A program made the translations under genes and the position numbers. Under the pieces are notes generated by a model. That model was not told the DNA's origin, made no database searches, and was given only the letters and a program-made list of their open reading frames with translations. From Cupriavidus phytohabitans (lineage in GTDB: Bacteria; Pseudomonadota; Gammaproteobacteria; Burkholderiales; Burkholderiaceae): a stretch of DNA of 63,503 bases. Below are positions 17,169 through 25,156 of the stretch, piece by piece; position 1 is the first letter of the stretch, and each line of letters starts with the position of its first letter. Location: NCBI RefSeq assembly GCF_000426345.1, contig NZ_AUFE01000042.1, positions 1-63,503 on the forward strand, in the 5' to 3' direction.

Positions 17169-18074
17169 TCACGCGCGCCGATTGACCAGCACGATCCCTG
17201 CCAGCACCAGCACGGCCGCCACCGCAAAGCGCGGCCCCACCGCATCGTGCATCAGCAGCACGCCGAATGCCACCCCGAACAGCGGGGTCAGGAAAGAAAA
17301 CACCGACAGCCGCGACGCCAGGTAGCGCCGCAGCAGCCAGAACCACGCCAGGTAGCTGGCAAACGCAATCAGCACCGACTGGTAGAACAGGCTCGCCAGC
17401 ACCACGCCGTCCACCTGCGCGGTCGCGGTCTGGCCCGCGGCCACCGCCATCGCCAGCAGCAGCACCGCCGATACCGCCAGCTGGTACAGCAGCGTCTTGC
17501 TGGCCGGCGCGCTCGCCAGCGGGCTGGCACGCACCACCACGGTGGTGGCGGCCCACAGCGCCCCGGCCAGGATGCCCAGCGCATCGCCCAGCAGCGTGCT
17601 GCCATGGACCGACGGCGCTGCGATGCCATCGGCGAACGCCATTGCCATGCCCACGAAGGCCAGCGCCACGCCGAGCCATTGGCCGGTGTGCAGCCGCTCG
17701 CCCGGGACAACGAAATGCAGCCCCAGTGCGGTGAAGATCGGCGCGGTGTACAGGAACACCGCCATGCGCGAGGCCGTGGTGTAGCCCAGCCCGACAAAGA
17801 TGCAGAAGAACTCGGCGCCGAACAGCAGCCCCGCCAGCAGCCCGGCGTTGAGCGTGCCGTCGCGGCGCCAGATCGGCGTGCCCCGCCAGGCGGCAAAGCC
17901 GAATACCAGCAGCGCCGCCACCGCCGAGCGCACGCCCGCCTGCAGCACCGTGCCCATCAGCGGGGCGGTCACCTTGATCACCACCTGTTGCAGGCCCCAG
18001 CCGGCGCACAGCAGCACCATCAGTCCCACCGCCATGCCGTCCAGCGGCCGGCGGCTCAGGGTTTGCGCGTCCAC
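17169..18074 (-). CDS. DMT-superfamily (EamA) transporter
   Basis: An inner-membrane protein with ten predicted hydrophobic segments in two EamA repeats; family members export amino acids or other metabolites. Repeat 1 begins GLMVLLCAGWGLQQVVIKV and repeat 2 has GILAGALWAATTVVVRA. The start is uncertain: GTG at 18074 gives 301 residues, ATG at 18035 gives 288. It is 20 bp downstream of gloA on the same strand. The substrate cannot be deduced. Confidence 0.85.
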   Translation of the reverse strand: MDAQTLSRRPLDGMAVGLMVLLCAGWGLQQVVIKVTAPLMGTVLQAGVRSAVAALLVFGFAAWRGTPIWRRDGTLNAGLLAGLLFGAEFFCIFVGLGYTTASRMAVFLYTAPIFTALGLHFVVPGERLHTGQWLGVALAFVGMAMAFADGIAAPSVHGSTLLGDALGILAGALWAATTVVVRASPLASAPASKTLLYQLAVSAVLLLAMAVAAGQTATAQVDGVVLASLFYQSVLIAFASYLAWFWLLRRYLASRLSVFSFLTPLFGVAFGVLLMHDAVGPRFAVAAVLVLAGIVLVNRRA

Positions 18075-18094
18075 GGCCGCGGTCGATGGACGCG

Positions 18095-18502
18095 TTACGG
18101 GCGGCTGGCGTCGCGGGTGGAATGGCGCTCGATCAGCTCGATCTTGTAGCCGTCCGGATCTTCGACGAAGGCGATTACGGTGGTGCCGCCCTTGACCGGG
18201 CCGGCTTCGCGGGTGACCTTGCCGCCGGCCGCACGGATGCGCTCGCACGCCGCCGCGGCGTTGTCGGTCTCCAGCGCGATATGGCCATAGGCCGTGCCCA
18301 GGTCATACTGGTCGACGCCATAGTTGTAGGTCAGCTCCAGCACCGCGGTTTCGCTTTCGGGGCCGTAGCCGACGAAGGCCAGGCGGTACTTGTACTCGGG
18401 ATTGTCGCTCTCGCGCAGCAGCTGCATGCCGAGAATGCGGGTATAGAAATCGATGGAGCGCTGCATGTCGCCGACGCGCAGCATGGTGTGGAGGAGTCGC
18501 AT
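18095..18502 (-). CDS. gloA: Lactoylglutathione lyase (glyoxalase I)
   Basis: This enzyme converts the methylglyoxal-glutathione hemithioacetal to S-lactoylglutathione. It starts MRLLHTMLRVGDMQRSIDFY and has exactly 135 residues, the E. coli length. Metal ligands fit His5, Glu56 (AVLELTYN), His74 (YGHIAL) and Glu122 (KIELIE). The two betaalphabetabetabeta vicinal-oxygen-chelate halves are clear. It precedes the EamA transporter on the same strand. Confidence 0.96.
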   Translation of the reverse strand: MRLLHTMLRVGDMQRSIDFYTRILGMQLLRESDNPEYKYRLAFVGYGPESETAVLELTYNYGVDQYDLGTAYGHIALETDNAAAACERIRAAGGKVTREAGPVKGGTTVIAFVEDPDGYKIELIERHSTRDASRP

Positions 18503-18585
18503 GTGAGGGCCTTCAACTGTTTTAGGTATTGGAAGGCGCCATTTTAGTGCGTTTGGCCGAAACGCACCGGCTGCTTGGCCGTGGC

Positions 18586-19440
18586 TTAAAAGCTCGGCAG
18601 CAGCTCGGGCGGATGCGCGCGCAGCTGCGCACGGGCGTCGCGGAATTCCGGGAAGATCGATTCCACGGTCTGCCAGAAGCGCGGCCCGTGGTTCATTTCC
18701 TTCAGGTGGGCGAGTTCGTGCGCCGCGACGTAGTCGATCATCGACAGCGGAAAATGCATCAGGCGCCAGTTCAGCCGGATCTTGCCGTCGGCGGTGCAGC
18801 TGCCCCAGCGCGTGGCTGCCGAAGTCAGCGCAAAGCCGGTATGGCGCACGCCCAGCTTGCCGGCATAGACATCGAGCCGCTCCGGCAGCAGCCGGCGCGC
18901 CTGTTGCTGCAGCCAGCCTTGCACGCGGTCCTTGATCTGCTGCTCGTCGGCGTGCGCAGGCAGCGCCAGGTGCAGCACGCGGCGGTCCGCGTCGAACAGC
19001 AGCGCGCCGATCGGCGACTCCAGCGAAAGCGTCAGCGGCTGGCCCAGGAAGGGGAGGCTGGCGCCGTCGCGCCACTGCACCGTGGGCAGCACGCGGCGTG
19101 CCTCGCGGTGGCGCCATTCGCCGAGCTTGTTGAAGATCCAGCGCTGCTTCTCCAGGATGGCCGATTCGATGTCGGCCAGCGTGACCCAGCGCGGCGCGGT
19201 GATCGACAGGCCGCGGTCGTCGATGGTGAAGCCGATGGTGCGGCGCGACGAGCGCTTGAGCGTATAGTGCAGCGCGCGCTCGCCCACATGCAGCAGCCGG
19301 CCATTGGGCTGCGGAACCGGCCACGCCGGCGGCACCGGCGCCAGCGGCGCCGCCGGTACATGGACACCGGGAGCGGCCTCTGCCAGCGGCAGTTCCAGCT
19401 GCGCGCCGTCGACGTCGGAGGCGGGGCGCAGCAGCTTCAT
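18586..19440 (-). CDS. YgjP-like zinc metallopeptidase (M48/SprT-like fold)
   Basis: A predicted cytosolic metallopeptidase of the YgjP (DUF45) family. The zinc motif VAAHELAHLKEMNHG is near residue 235, with the preceding TRWGSCTADGKIRLNWRL stretch typical of the family. The 284 residues include an N-terminal Pro/Ala-rich lead of about 45 residues not common to all homologues. Its ATG overlaps the plsC stop (ATGA), so it is coupled to plsC. The physiological substrate is unknown. Confidence 0.88.
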   Translation of the reverse strand: MKLLRPASDVDGAQLELPLAEAAPGVHVPAAPLAPVPPAWPVPQPNGRLLHVGERALHYTLKRSSRRTIGFTIDDRGLSITAPRWVTLADIESAILEKQRWIFNKLGEWRHREARRVLPTVQWRDGASLPFLGQPLTLSLESPIGALLFDADRRVLHLALPAHADEQQIKDRVQGWLQQQARRLLPERLDVYAGKLGVRHTGFALTSAATRWGSCTADGKIRLNWRLMHFPLSMIDYVAAHELAHLKEMNHGPRFWQTVESIFPEFRDARAQLRAHPPELLPSF

Positions 19441-20201
19441 GCGGCCGGCTCTACCCGTACTTCGCTGCGGTAGCTGTCCGCGTCGATGCGGCGCATGTCG
19501 CGCTCGATCCAGTCGGCCACTTCCTGGTTGAGCTGGTCGGCGGTCTTGTTGGCCGAGGCGATCGGCGGGCCGACCGAGATCGTCACCATGCCCGGGTACT
19601 TGAGGAACTTGTTGCGCGGCCACACCCGGCCGGAATTGACCGCCATCGGCAGCACCCAGGCACCGGTCTCGACCGCCAGGCGCGCGCCGCCGCTCTTGTA
19701 GCGCGGCTTTTCCAGGCCCGACGGCGTGCGCGTGCCTTCCGGGAACATGATGATCCAGGCGCCTTCGGCCAGCCGCTCGCGGCCCTGGCGCACGGCCGAG
19801 GCGAAGGCGCGGGTGCCTTCCTTGCGGTTGATATGGACCATCTTCAGCATGCCCAGCGCCCAGCCGAAGAAAGGCACCAGCAGCAGCTCGCGCTTGAAGA
19901 CGAAGCACAGCGGCCTGGGCATCAGCGCCACGTAGGCCACCGTCTCCCATGCCGACTGGTGCTTGGACAGCAGCACCACCGGCTTGTCGAGCATGCCATC
20001 CATGTGTTCATGGCCTTCGATGCGGTACTGGATGCCGCAGATGCCGCGCGCGGCCCAGATCACCAGCCACGGCCAGCCGCGCACGAAGCGGAAACGCTGG
20101 TCGGCGTTCATGAACGGAAAGACGAGGAAGCAGGCGCAGGCGTAGGGAGGCGTCAGCACCAGCAGGTACAGCGCAAACAACAGGGAACGGAGAAACGTCA
20201 T
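19437..20201 (-). CDS. plsC: 1-acyl-sn-glycerol-3-phosphate acyltransferase
   Basis: This enzyme adds the second acyl chain to lysophosphatidic acid in phospholipid synthesis. It has an N-terminal membrane segment (FLRSLLFALYLLVLTPPYA). Motif I appears as SKHQSAWET, so the usual H-x4-D is H-x4-E here, a variant seen in related proteobacterial paralogues. Motif III is FPEGTRTPSG. There are 254 residues. It lies between gmhB and the YgjP-like gene in one minus-strand run. Confidence 0.92.
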   Translation of the reverse strand: MTFLRSLLFALYLLVLTPPYACACFLVFPFMNADQRFRFVRGWPWLVIWAARGICGIQYRIEGHEHMDGMLDKPVVLLSKHQSAWETVAYVALMPRPLCFVFKRELLLVPFFGWALGMLKMVHINRKEGTRAFASAVRQGRERLAEGAWIIMFPEGTRTPSGLEKPRYKSGGARLAVETGAWVLPMAVNSGRVWPRNKFLKYPGMVTISVGPPIASANKTADQLNQEVADWIERDMRRIDADSYRSEVRVEPAA

Positions 20202-20248
20202 GCGTGGGGGCGCAAAAAAAGAGGGTCGGTGCCAGCCTCGGCAATGGC

Positions 20249-20839
20249 TTATTGTGCGGACTCGCGGGTGGCGCCGTCGTTGCCGCCATGGTTGCCGGTC
20301 AGCCAGCTCGCAAAGGCGCGCAGGTCGTCATGCACCTGCGTGCCGGGCGGCAGGCCGCCTTGGTCGAGGGTCTTCATGCCCTTGCCGCTGCGCACCAGGT
20401 GCGGCGCGCAGCCGACCGCGACACCGGCCTCCAGGTCGCGCAGCGAATCGCCCACGATCGGCACGCCCCTGAGCTCGATGCCGAAGCGCTCGCTGATCTG
20501 CTCGAGCATGCCGGACTTGGGCTTGCGGCAGTCGCAGCCGTCCGCGGCGGTATGCGGGCAGAAAAACACGGCCTCGATGCGTCCGCCCAGGCGTGCCAAC
20601 GCCGCGTACATCTTCTCGTGCATGGCGTTGAGCGTGCTCATCTCGAACAGGCCGCGGCCGATGCCGGACTGGTTGCTGGCGATCACCACGCGATAGCCGG
20701 CCTGGTTCAGCGCGGCGATGGCTTCCAGGCTGCCGTCGATGGGAACCCACTCGTCGGGCGACTTGATGAACTGGTCGCTGTCGAGGTTGACCACCCCGTC
20801 GCGGTCCAGGATGACAAACTTGGGCGGCGTCTGCGGCAT
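20249..20839 (-). CDS. gmhB: D-glycero-beta-D-manno-heptose-1,7-bisphosphate 7-phosphatase
   Basis: A HAD-family phosphatase in the pathway to ADP-heptose, the inner-core LPS sugar. The catalytic motif is ILDRDGVVN (residues 10-18); ASNQSGIGRG is HAD motif II. The zinc loop CPHTAADGCDCRKPKSG is characteristic of GmhB. There are 196 residues from the ATG at 20839. It sits between glyS and plsC, next to other envelope genes. Confidence 0.94.
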   Translation of the reverse strand: MPQTPPKFVILDRDGVVNLDSDQFIKSPDEWVPIDGSLEAIAALNQAGYRVVIASNQSGIGRGLFEMSTLNAMHEKMYAALARLGGRIEAVFFCPHTAADGCDCRKPKSGMLEQISERFGIELRGVPIVGDSLRDLEAGVAVGCAPHLVRSGKGMKTLDQGGLPPGTQVHDDLRAFASWLTGNHGGNDGATRESAQ

Positions 20840-20870
20840 GTGCGGCTCCGGTATCGCGTACTGGCGGCGC

Positions 20871-22994
20871 TCAGGCGGCCAGCTTGGAGATGTCGGCCAC
20901 GCGGTTGGCCAGCGCATGCAGCGAGGCCAGCAGCGCCAGGCGGTTGGCGCGCAGCTGCGCGTCCTCGGCCATCACCATCACGTCGTTGAAGAAGCGGTCG
21001 ACCGCATCGCGCAGCTGGGCCAGGTCGCGCAGCGCGACGGTGAAATCGCCGCTGGCGAAGGCGGCTTCGGCGGCCGGGCGCACCTTCTCGATGGCCGCGT
21101 GCAACGCGCCTTCGGCCTCTTCCTGGAACAGCGCCGGGTTCACCGCGCCGACCGGCTCGGTGTTCTTGCGCAGGATATTGGTGATGCGCTTGTTGGCGGC
21201 GGCCAGGGCCTCGGCCTCGGGCAGCGCGGCGAAGGTGCGCACCGCTTCCATGCGGCCCAGCACGTCATGCAGCTGGTCCGGGCGCAGGCTGACCACGGCC
21301 TCGACCTCGTTGGTGGTGTAGCCTTTTTCCTTCAGGTAGCCGCGCACGCGGTCGTACAGGAAGTCGGCGATGGCATCCGGCGCCGGCTTGACCGCGGCAA
21401 TGCCTTCGAACGTCTGCTGCGTCAGCGCCAGCAGCCCGGTCACCGACAGCGCCAGCGGCTTCTCGATCAGCATGCGCAGGATGCCCAGCGCATGGCGGCG
21501 CAGCGCGAACGGATCTTTCTCGCCGGTCGGCTGCAGGCCGATGCCCCAGATGCCGACCAGCGTCTCCAGCTTGTCGGCCAGCGCTACCGCGGTGCTGACC
21601 GAGCCTTCGGGCAGCGCGTCGCCGGCGAAGCGCGGACGATAGTGCTCGGAGCAGGCCAGCGCCACTTCCTCGGCCTCGTCGTCGTGGCGGGCGTAGTACG
21701 TGCCCATGGTGCCCTGCAGCTCGGGGAACTCGCCCACCATGTCGGTCAGCAAGTCGGCCTTGGCGAGCTCGGCGCCGCGCATCGCGGCGGCCTTGTCGGT
21801 GGCCACGCCGGCGGCGTTGAGCGCATCGGCGACATGGCCGGCGATCTGCTGCAGGCGCTGCACGCGGTCCAGTTGCGTGCCGATCTTGTTGTGGTAGACC
21901 ACGCCGGCCAGCTGCGGCACGCGCGAGGCCAGCGTCTTCTTGCGGTCCTGGTCGAAGAAGAACTTGGCATCGGCCAGGCGCGGACGCACCACGCGCTCGT
22001 TGCCGGTGATGATCGACTGCGGCGTCTCGGTGGCCAGGTTCGACACGATCAGGAAGCGGTTGCGCAGGTGGCCCTGGGCATCGGTCAGCGCAAAGTACTT
22101 CTGGTTGGTCTGCATGGTCAGGATCAGGCATTCCTGCGGCACCGCCAGGAAGGCTTCCTCGAAGTGGCAGGCATAGACCACCGGCCATTCCACCAGCGAG
22201 TTGACTTCATCGAGCAGCGACTCGGGGATGATCACCTGGTCGGCGCCGGCCTCGGCCAGCAGCGCGGCGCGCATGCGCTCGCGGCGCTCGGCATAGCTGG
22301 CCAGCACGCGGCCGGCCGATTCAAGCTGCTTCGCGTAGTCGTTGGCATGCGCGATCTCGATCGCGCCATGCGACAGGAAGCGGTGGCCCCGCGTCACGTT
22401 GCTGGCCTGCAGGCCCAGCACCGACACCGGCAGGATCTCGCTGCCGAACAGCGCGATCAGGCTGTGCGCCGGGCGCACGAAGTGCACGGTGCCGCCGTCC
22501 GGGCGCTGGTAGCTCATCACCTTGGGGATGGGCAGCCTGGCGATGGTGTCTTCCAGCGCTGCCTGCAGACCCGCGGCCAGCTCGGCGCCGCGGGCGGTGT
22601 AGCGATAGAAGAAGGCCTCGGCCTTGCCGTCCGAGGCGCGCTCCAGCGACTGCCAGTCGATCTCGGCGACGCCGACCGACTTGGCCAGCGCGGCCAGCTT
22701 CTTGGCCAGCGGCGGCGTGGGCTCGCCGTTGGCGCCCAGCGCTACCGACAGCGGCAGGACCTTCTCGCGCTGCTCGCGGTCGGGCGCGCTGCGGCGCACG
22801 CCCGACACCAGCGCGGCCAGCCGGCGGGGCGTGGCGAACGGCGTCACGGTGGCGCCCGGCTCAAGCAGGTCGCGCTCGCCCAGGCCGGCGAACAGGCCCT
22901 GCGCGAAGGCGTCGCCCAGACGCGCCAGCGCCTTGGGAGGCAGCTCTTCGGTGAACAGTTCGATCAGCAGCGAGTCGGTCATGGGTTGCGACAT
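20871..22994 (-). CDS. glyS: Glycyl-tRNA synthetase beta subunit
   Basis: The beta subunit of the tetrameric bacterial glycyl-tRNA synthetase, which recognises tRNA-Gly. It has 707 residues, starts MSQPMTDSLLIELFTEELPP as the family does, contains GHRFLSHG and FFDQDRKK, and ends with the anticodon-binding-like C-terminal domain (FFNDVMVMAEDAQLRANRL). glyQ is two genes upstream, separated by a small secreted-protein gene. Confidence 0.97.
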   Translation of the reverse strand: MSQPMTDSLLIELFTEELPPKALARLGDAFAQGLFAGLGERDLLEPGATVTPFATPRRLAALVSGVRRSAPDREQREKVLPLSVALGANGEPTPPLAKKLAALAKSVGVAEIDWQSLERASDGKAEAFFYRYTARGAELAAGLQAALEDTIARLPIPKVMSYQRPDGGTVHFVRPAHSLIALFGSEILPVSVLGLQASNVTRGHRFLSHGAIEIAHANDYAKQLESAGRVLASYAERRERMRAALLAEAGADQVIIPESLLDEVNSLVEWPVVYACHFEEAFLAVPQECLILTMQTNQKYFALTDAQGHLRNRFLIVSNLATETPQSIITGNERVVRPRLADAKFFFDQDRKKTLASRVPQLAGVVYHNKIGTQLDRVQRLQQIAGHVADALNAAGVATDKAAAMRGAELAKADLLTDMVGEFPELQGTMGTYYARHDDEAEEVALACSEHYRPRFAGDALPEGSVSTAVALADKLETLVGIWGIGLQPTGEKDPFALRRHALGILRMLIEKPLALSVTGLLALTQQTFEGIAAVKPAPDAIADFLYDRVRGYLKEKGYTTNEVEAVVSLRPDQLHDVLGRMEAVRTFAALPEAEALAAANKRITNILRKNTEPVGAVNPALFQEEAEGALHAAIEKVRPAAEAAFASGDFTVALRDLAQLRDAVDRFFNDVMVMAEDAQLRANRLALLASLHALANRVADISKLAA

Positions 22995-23029
22995 GAATCG
23001 TATCCAACAGGTTGTGGCGCGCGCTGCTG

Positions 23030-23659
23030 TCAGCAGCGCGGCGAATGATTAGGTTCCACTCCGGACAGCAGCCACAGGCCGTTCTGTTGCCGGAATTGCA
23101 GCGTGGTGAAGGCGCATTGCGCGGCCGCCGCGGCGCTGGCCGCGCCGTTGCTGCCGCCGCGGCTGCCCGCTGCGGGGAAGCGCGCGTCGATGCGGCGCAG
23201 GCGCTTGTCGTAGCGGATCTCGTCGATGCGCCCGCCCACCCAGAAATCGATCTTCGGTGGCAGCTGTGCCGCCGAGTAATAGGTCTTGGTCTTGCGCCGG
23301 GTGCGGCCGTTGGTGGTTTCCACCTCCACCCAGGTCAGCGGGTAGCGGATCGCGCTTTCATAGGCGCGCAGCGGCACGCGGTGCCAGCCCAGGTCGCGCT
23401 GGCCCGACAGGTCGCAGGCGAACGAGCGCACCAGTTGCGTCCACTGGTCGAGCGCGTTCAGCGAAGGGCGCCAGTGGCGCGACATGGCCAGTTGCAGCGC
23501 CTGCGGGTCGGCTTCGCACACATTGCTCAGTTCGGCCGGCAGCAGCAGCGCCTGCGGCGCGGGGGCGGCCACGGCGCGCGCGGCGGCGGCATTGCCGGCG
23601 GCAGACAGCGTGGCGATGGCCAAGGCGCAGCACAGCGCGCTGCGCGCCAGTTGCGTCAT
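23030..23659 (-). CDS. Predicted secreted protein of unknown function, 209 aa
   Basis: A protein with a clear signal peptide (MTQLARSALCCALAIATLSA, cleavage near AAARA). The mature part has two or three Cys (NVCEADP, FACDLSG, AQCAFTT) that could form disulphides, and a basic stretch TTNGRTRRKTKTYY. I do not recognise the family. It is inserted between glyQ (ATGA overlap with its stop) and glyS (35 bp), an arrangement found in Burkholderiales relatives, so it is co-expressed with glycyl-tRNA synthetase. Confidence 0.8.
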   Translation of the reverse strand: MTQLARSALCCALAIATLSAAGNAAAARAVAAPAPQALLLPAELSNVCEADPQALQLAMSRHWRPSLNALDQWTQLVRSFACDLSGQRDLGWHRVPLRAYESAIRYPLTWVEVETTNGRTRRKTKTYYSAAQLPPKIDFWVGGRIDEIRYDKRLRRIDARFPAAGSRGGSNGAASAAAAAQCAFTTLQFRQQNGLWLLSGVEPNHSPRC

Positions 23660-24612
23660 GCCCGGGCTCCGCCGTTGCCGCACATCGGGAAGCCGAGGGC
23701 CTCGCGCGAATCATAGTAGGCCTGCGCCACCTGGCGCGACAGGTGGCGGATGCGGCCGATATAGGCGGCGCGCTCGGTCACCGAGATGGCGCCGCGGGCG
23801 TCCAGCAGGTTGAACGTGTGGGCGGCCTTCAGTACCTGTTCATAAGCGGGCAGCGCCAGGCGCGTGCCGGTGGCCTGGCCCCCCCCGGTGCCGTCGGCGC
23901 CCTCGGCATTGCCCATCAGCCGCTTGGCCTCGCCCTCGTGCTCGGCGAAATGGCGGAACAGGATCTCGGTGTTGCTGTGCTCGAAGTTGTAGGTCGACTG
24001 CTCGACCTCGTTCTGGTGGTACACGTCGCCGTAGGTCAGGCGGCGCGTGTCGCCGTTCTCTACCCATTCGGTCCAGACCAGGTCGTAGACGTTCTCGACC
24101 TTCTGCAGGTACATCGCCAGGCGTTCGATACCGTAGGTGATCTCGCCCGTGATCGGCTTGCAGTCGATGCCGCCGACTTGCTGGAAATAGGTGAACTGGG
24201 TCACTTCCATGCCGTTGAGCCAGACTTCCCAGCCGAGGCCCCACGCGCCCAGCGTCGGGTTCTCCCAGTCGTCCTCGACAAAGCGGATGTCGTTCTGCTT
24301 CAGGTCCAGGCCAAGTGCCTCCAGCGAGCCCAGGTACAGATCGAGGATGTTCTCCGGCGCGGGCTTGAGCACGACCTGATACTGGTAATAGTGCTGCAGG
24401 CGGTTGGGGTTCTCGCCATAGCGGCCGTCCTTCGGGCGCCGCGACGGCTGCACATAGGCGGCGCGCCACGGCTCGGGGCCGATCGCGCGCAGGAAGGTAT
24501 GCACGTGGGAAGTGCCGGCGCCGACCTCCAGATCGATGGGTTGCAACAGCGCGCAACCCTGCCGGTCCCAGTAGGCCTGCAGGGTCAGAATCATTTGTTG
24601 GAAGGTCAGCAT
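23656..24612 (-). CDS. glyQ: Glycyl-tRNA synthetase alpha subunit
   Basis: The catalytic subunit of bacterial glycyl-tRNA synthetase. Starts MLTFQQMILTLQAYWDRQGC and contains LLQPIDLEVGAGTSH, PSRRPKDGRYGENPNRLQ and WEVWLNGMEVTQFTYFQQ, all characteristic. There are 318 residues against 303 in E. coli. It is the first gene of the glyQ - secreted protein - glyS - gmhB - plsC run. Its promoter should lie in 24613-24850. Confidence 0.97.
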   Translation of the reverse strand: MLTFQQMILTLQAYWDRQGCALLQPIDLEVGAGTSHVHTFLRAIGPEPWRAAYVQPSRRPKDGRYGENPNRLQHYYQYQVVLKPAPENILDLYLGSLEALGLDLKQNDIRFVEDDWENPTLGAWGLGWEVWLNGMEVTQFTYFQQVGGIDCKPITGEITYGIERLAMYLQKVENVYDLVWTEWVENGDTRRLTYGDVYHQNEVEQSTYNFEHSNTEILFRHFAEHEGEAKRLMGNAEGADGTGGGQATGTRLALPAYEQVLKAAHTFNLLDARGAISVTERAAYIGRIRHLSRQVAQAYYDSREALGFPMCGNGGARA

Positions 24613-24864
24613 ATGAAGACTAGGTAGTGGCTGATCGGTCGGCTGGGGGCGAAGTTGCGCCGCCCGGCATGCTGGCGGCGCAGCCCGTGCCGGGGCCGCC
24701 GCTTACGGATTTTGCCAAACCCTGAATTCTATCGGCTTTTTGGCCGCCCGCCCCGATTGGCGGGGTGTGGGCTGGTGCGTGGAGGTGCCAGCGGATGTCG
24801 GTCTTTCGCAACGCATGGGGAAAATACCGACCCCGTTTTCAAGTTGCGGGACCGCTGGCCGATA
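24613..24864. other. Intergenic region upstream of glyQ
   Basis: About 250 bp between glyQ and the LexA-like box. I see no gene, and no leader RNA structure I recognise. It should carry the minus-strand glyQ promoter, which is not obvious by eye. Confidence 0.5.
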
Positions 24865-24880
24865 CCGTTTTTGTATACAG
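24865..24880 (+). promoter_or_regulatory. LexA (SOS) box candidate
   Basis: CCGTTTTTGTATACAG, flanked as TA...TA, matches the CTG-N10-CAG LexA consensus with a single mismatch (CCG for CTG). Its right half is identical to that of the recA box in this window (56621-56636), TATACAGTA, and its left half differs from ACTGTTTTT by one base. It is 86 bp upstream of the 30-codon ORF at 24967. Confidence 0.6.
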
Positions 24881-24949
24881 TATCAGTAAGCAACCCGCTC
24901 GAGAGTTGCGGTTGGCAGGCCTGGCCGTCCTGCCGGTAGACGATTAACG

Positions 24950-24970
24950 ATGGGGACTTTGGGATCATGA
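24950..24970 (+). CDS. Six-codon leader ORF overlapping the small membrane ORF
   Basis: ATG GGG ACT TTG GGA TCA TGA (MGTLGS). Its TGA overlaps the ATG at 24967 in an ATGA arrangement typical of translational coupling. Whether it is translated is unknown; the purine-rich TGGGGA that could serve the next ORF as ribosome binding site lies inside it. Confidence 0.3.
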   Translation: MGTLGS

Positions 24971-25059
24971 CGCTCCTTTCTCGCAAACCTTACCTGGTCG
25001 CAATCGCGGTCATGATTGCCGCGGCCGCCGTGTCGGTGGCGACCGGGCTGCTGAACTGA
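24967..25059 (+). CDS. 30-residue single-span membrane peptide, putative SOS-regulated
   Basis: Starts MTLLSRKPYLVAIAVMIAAA and continues through a hydrophobic Ala/Val stretch to GLLN. A short basic N-terminus (Arg, Lys) is followed by about 20 uninterrupted hydrophobic residues, so it should span the inner membrane once. GGGGA 10 nt before the ATG is a plausible ribosome binding site. It lies alone on the plus strand between glyQ and lnt, both minus, behind a LexA-like box. Small LexA-controlled membrane peptides are known (TisB, 29 residues, in E. coli), but sequence similarity to TisB is not evident. It could also be a non-toxic small membrane protein or a chance ORF. Confidence 0.5.
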   Translation: MTLLSRKPYLVAIAVMIAAAAVSVATGLLN

Positions 25060-25156
25060 CGCAGCCGGCGCGCGCCTGACGCGCCATGGACGCCGCGGCT
25101 CGGGCGAACGCGGCGGGAGACCCGGCGCGTCCGCCGCGCCCCGCCAAATGGGGGCT

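Noticed and set aside
20718..23048. 776-codon plus-strand open frame
   Set aside because: Antisense to glyS, with no recognisable motif; low plausibility against a fully conserved synthetase.
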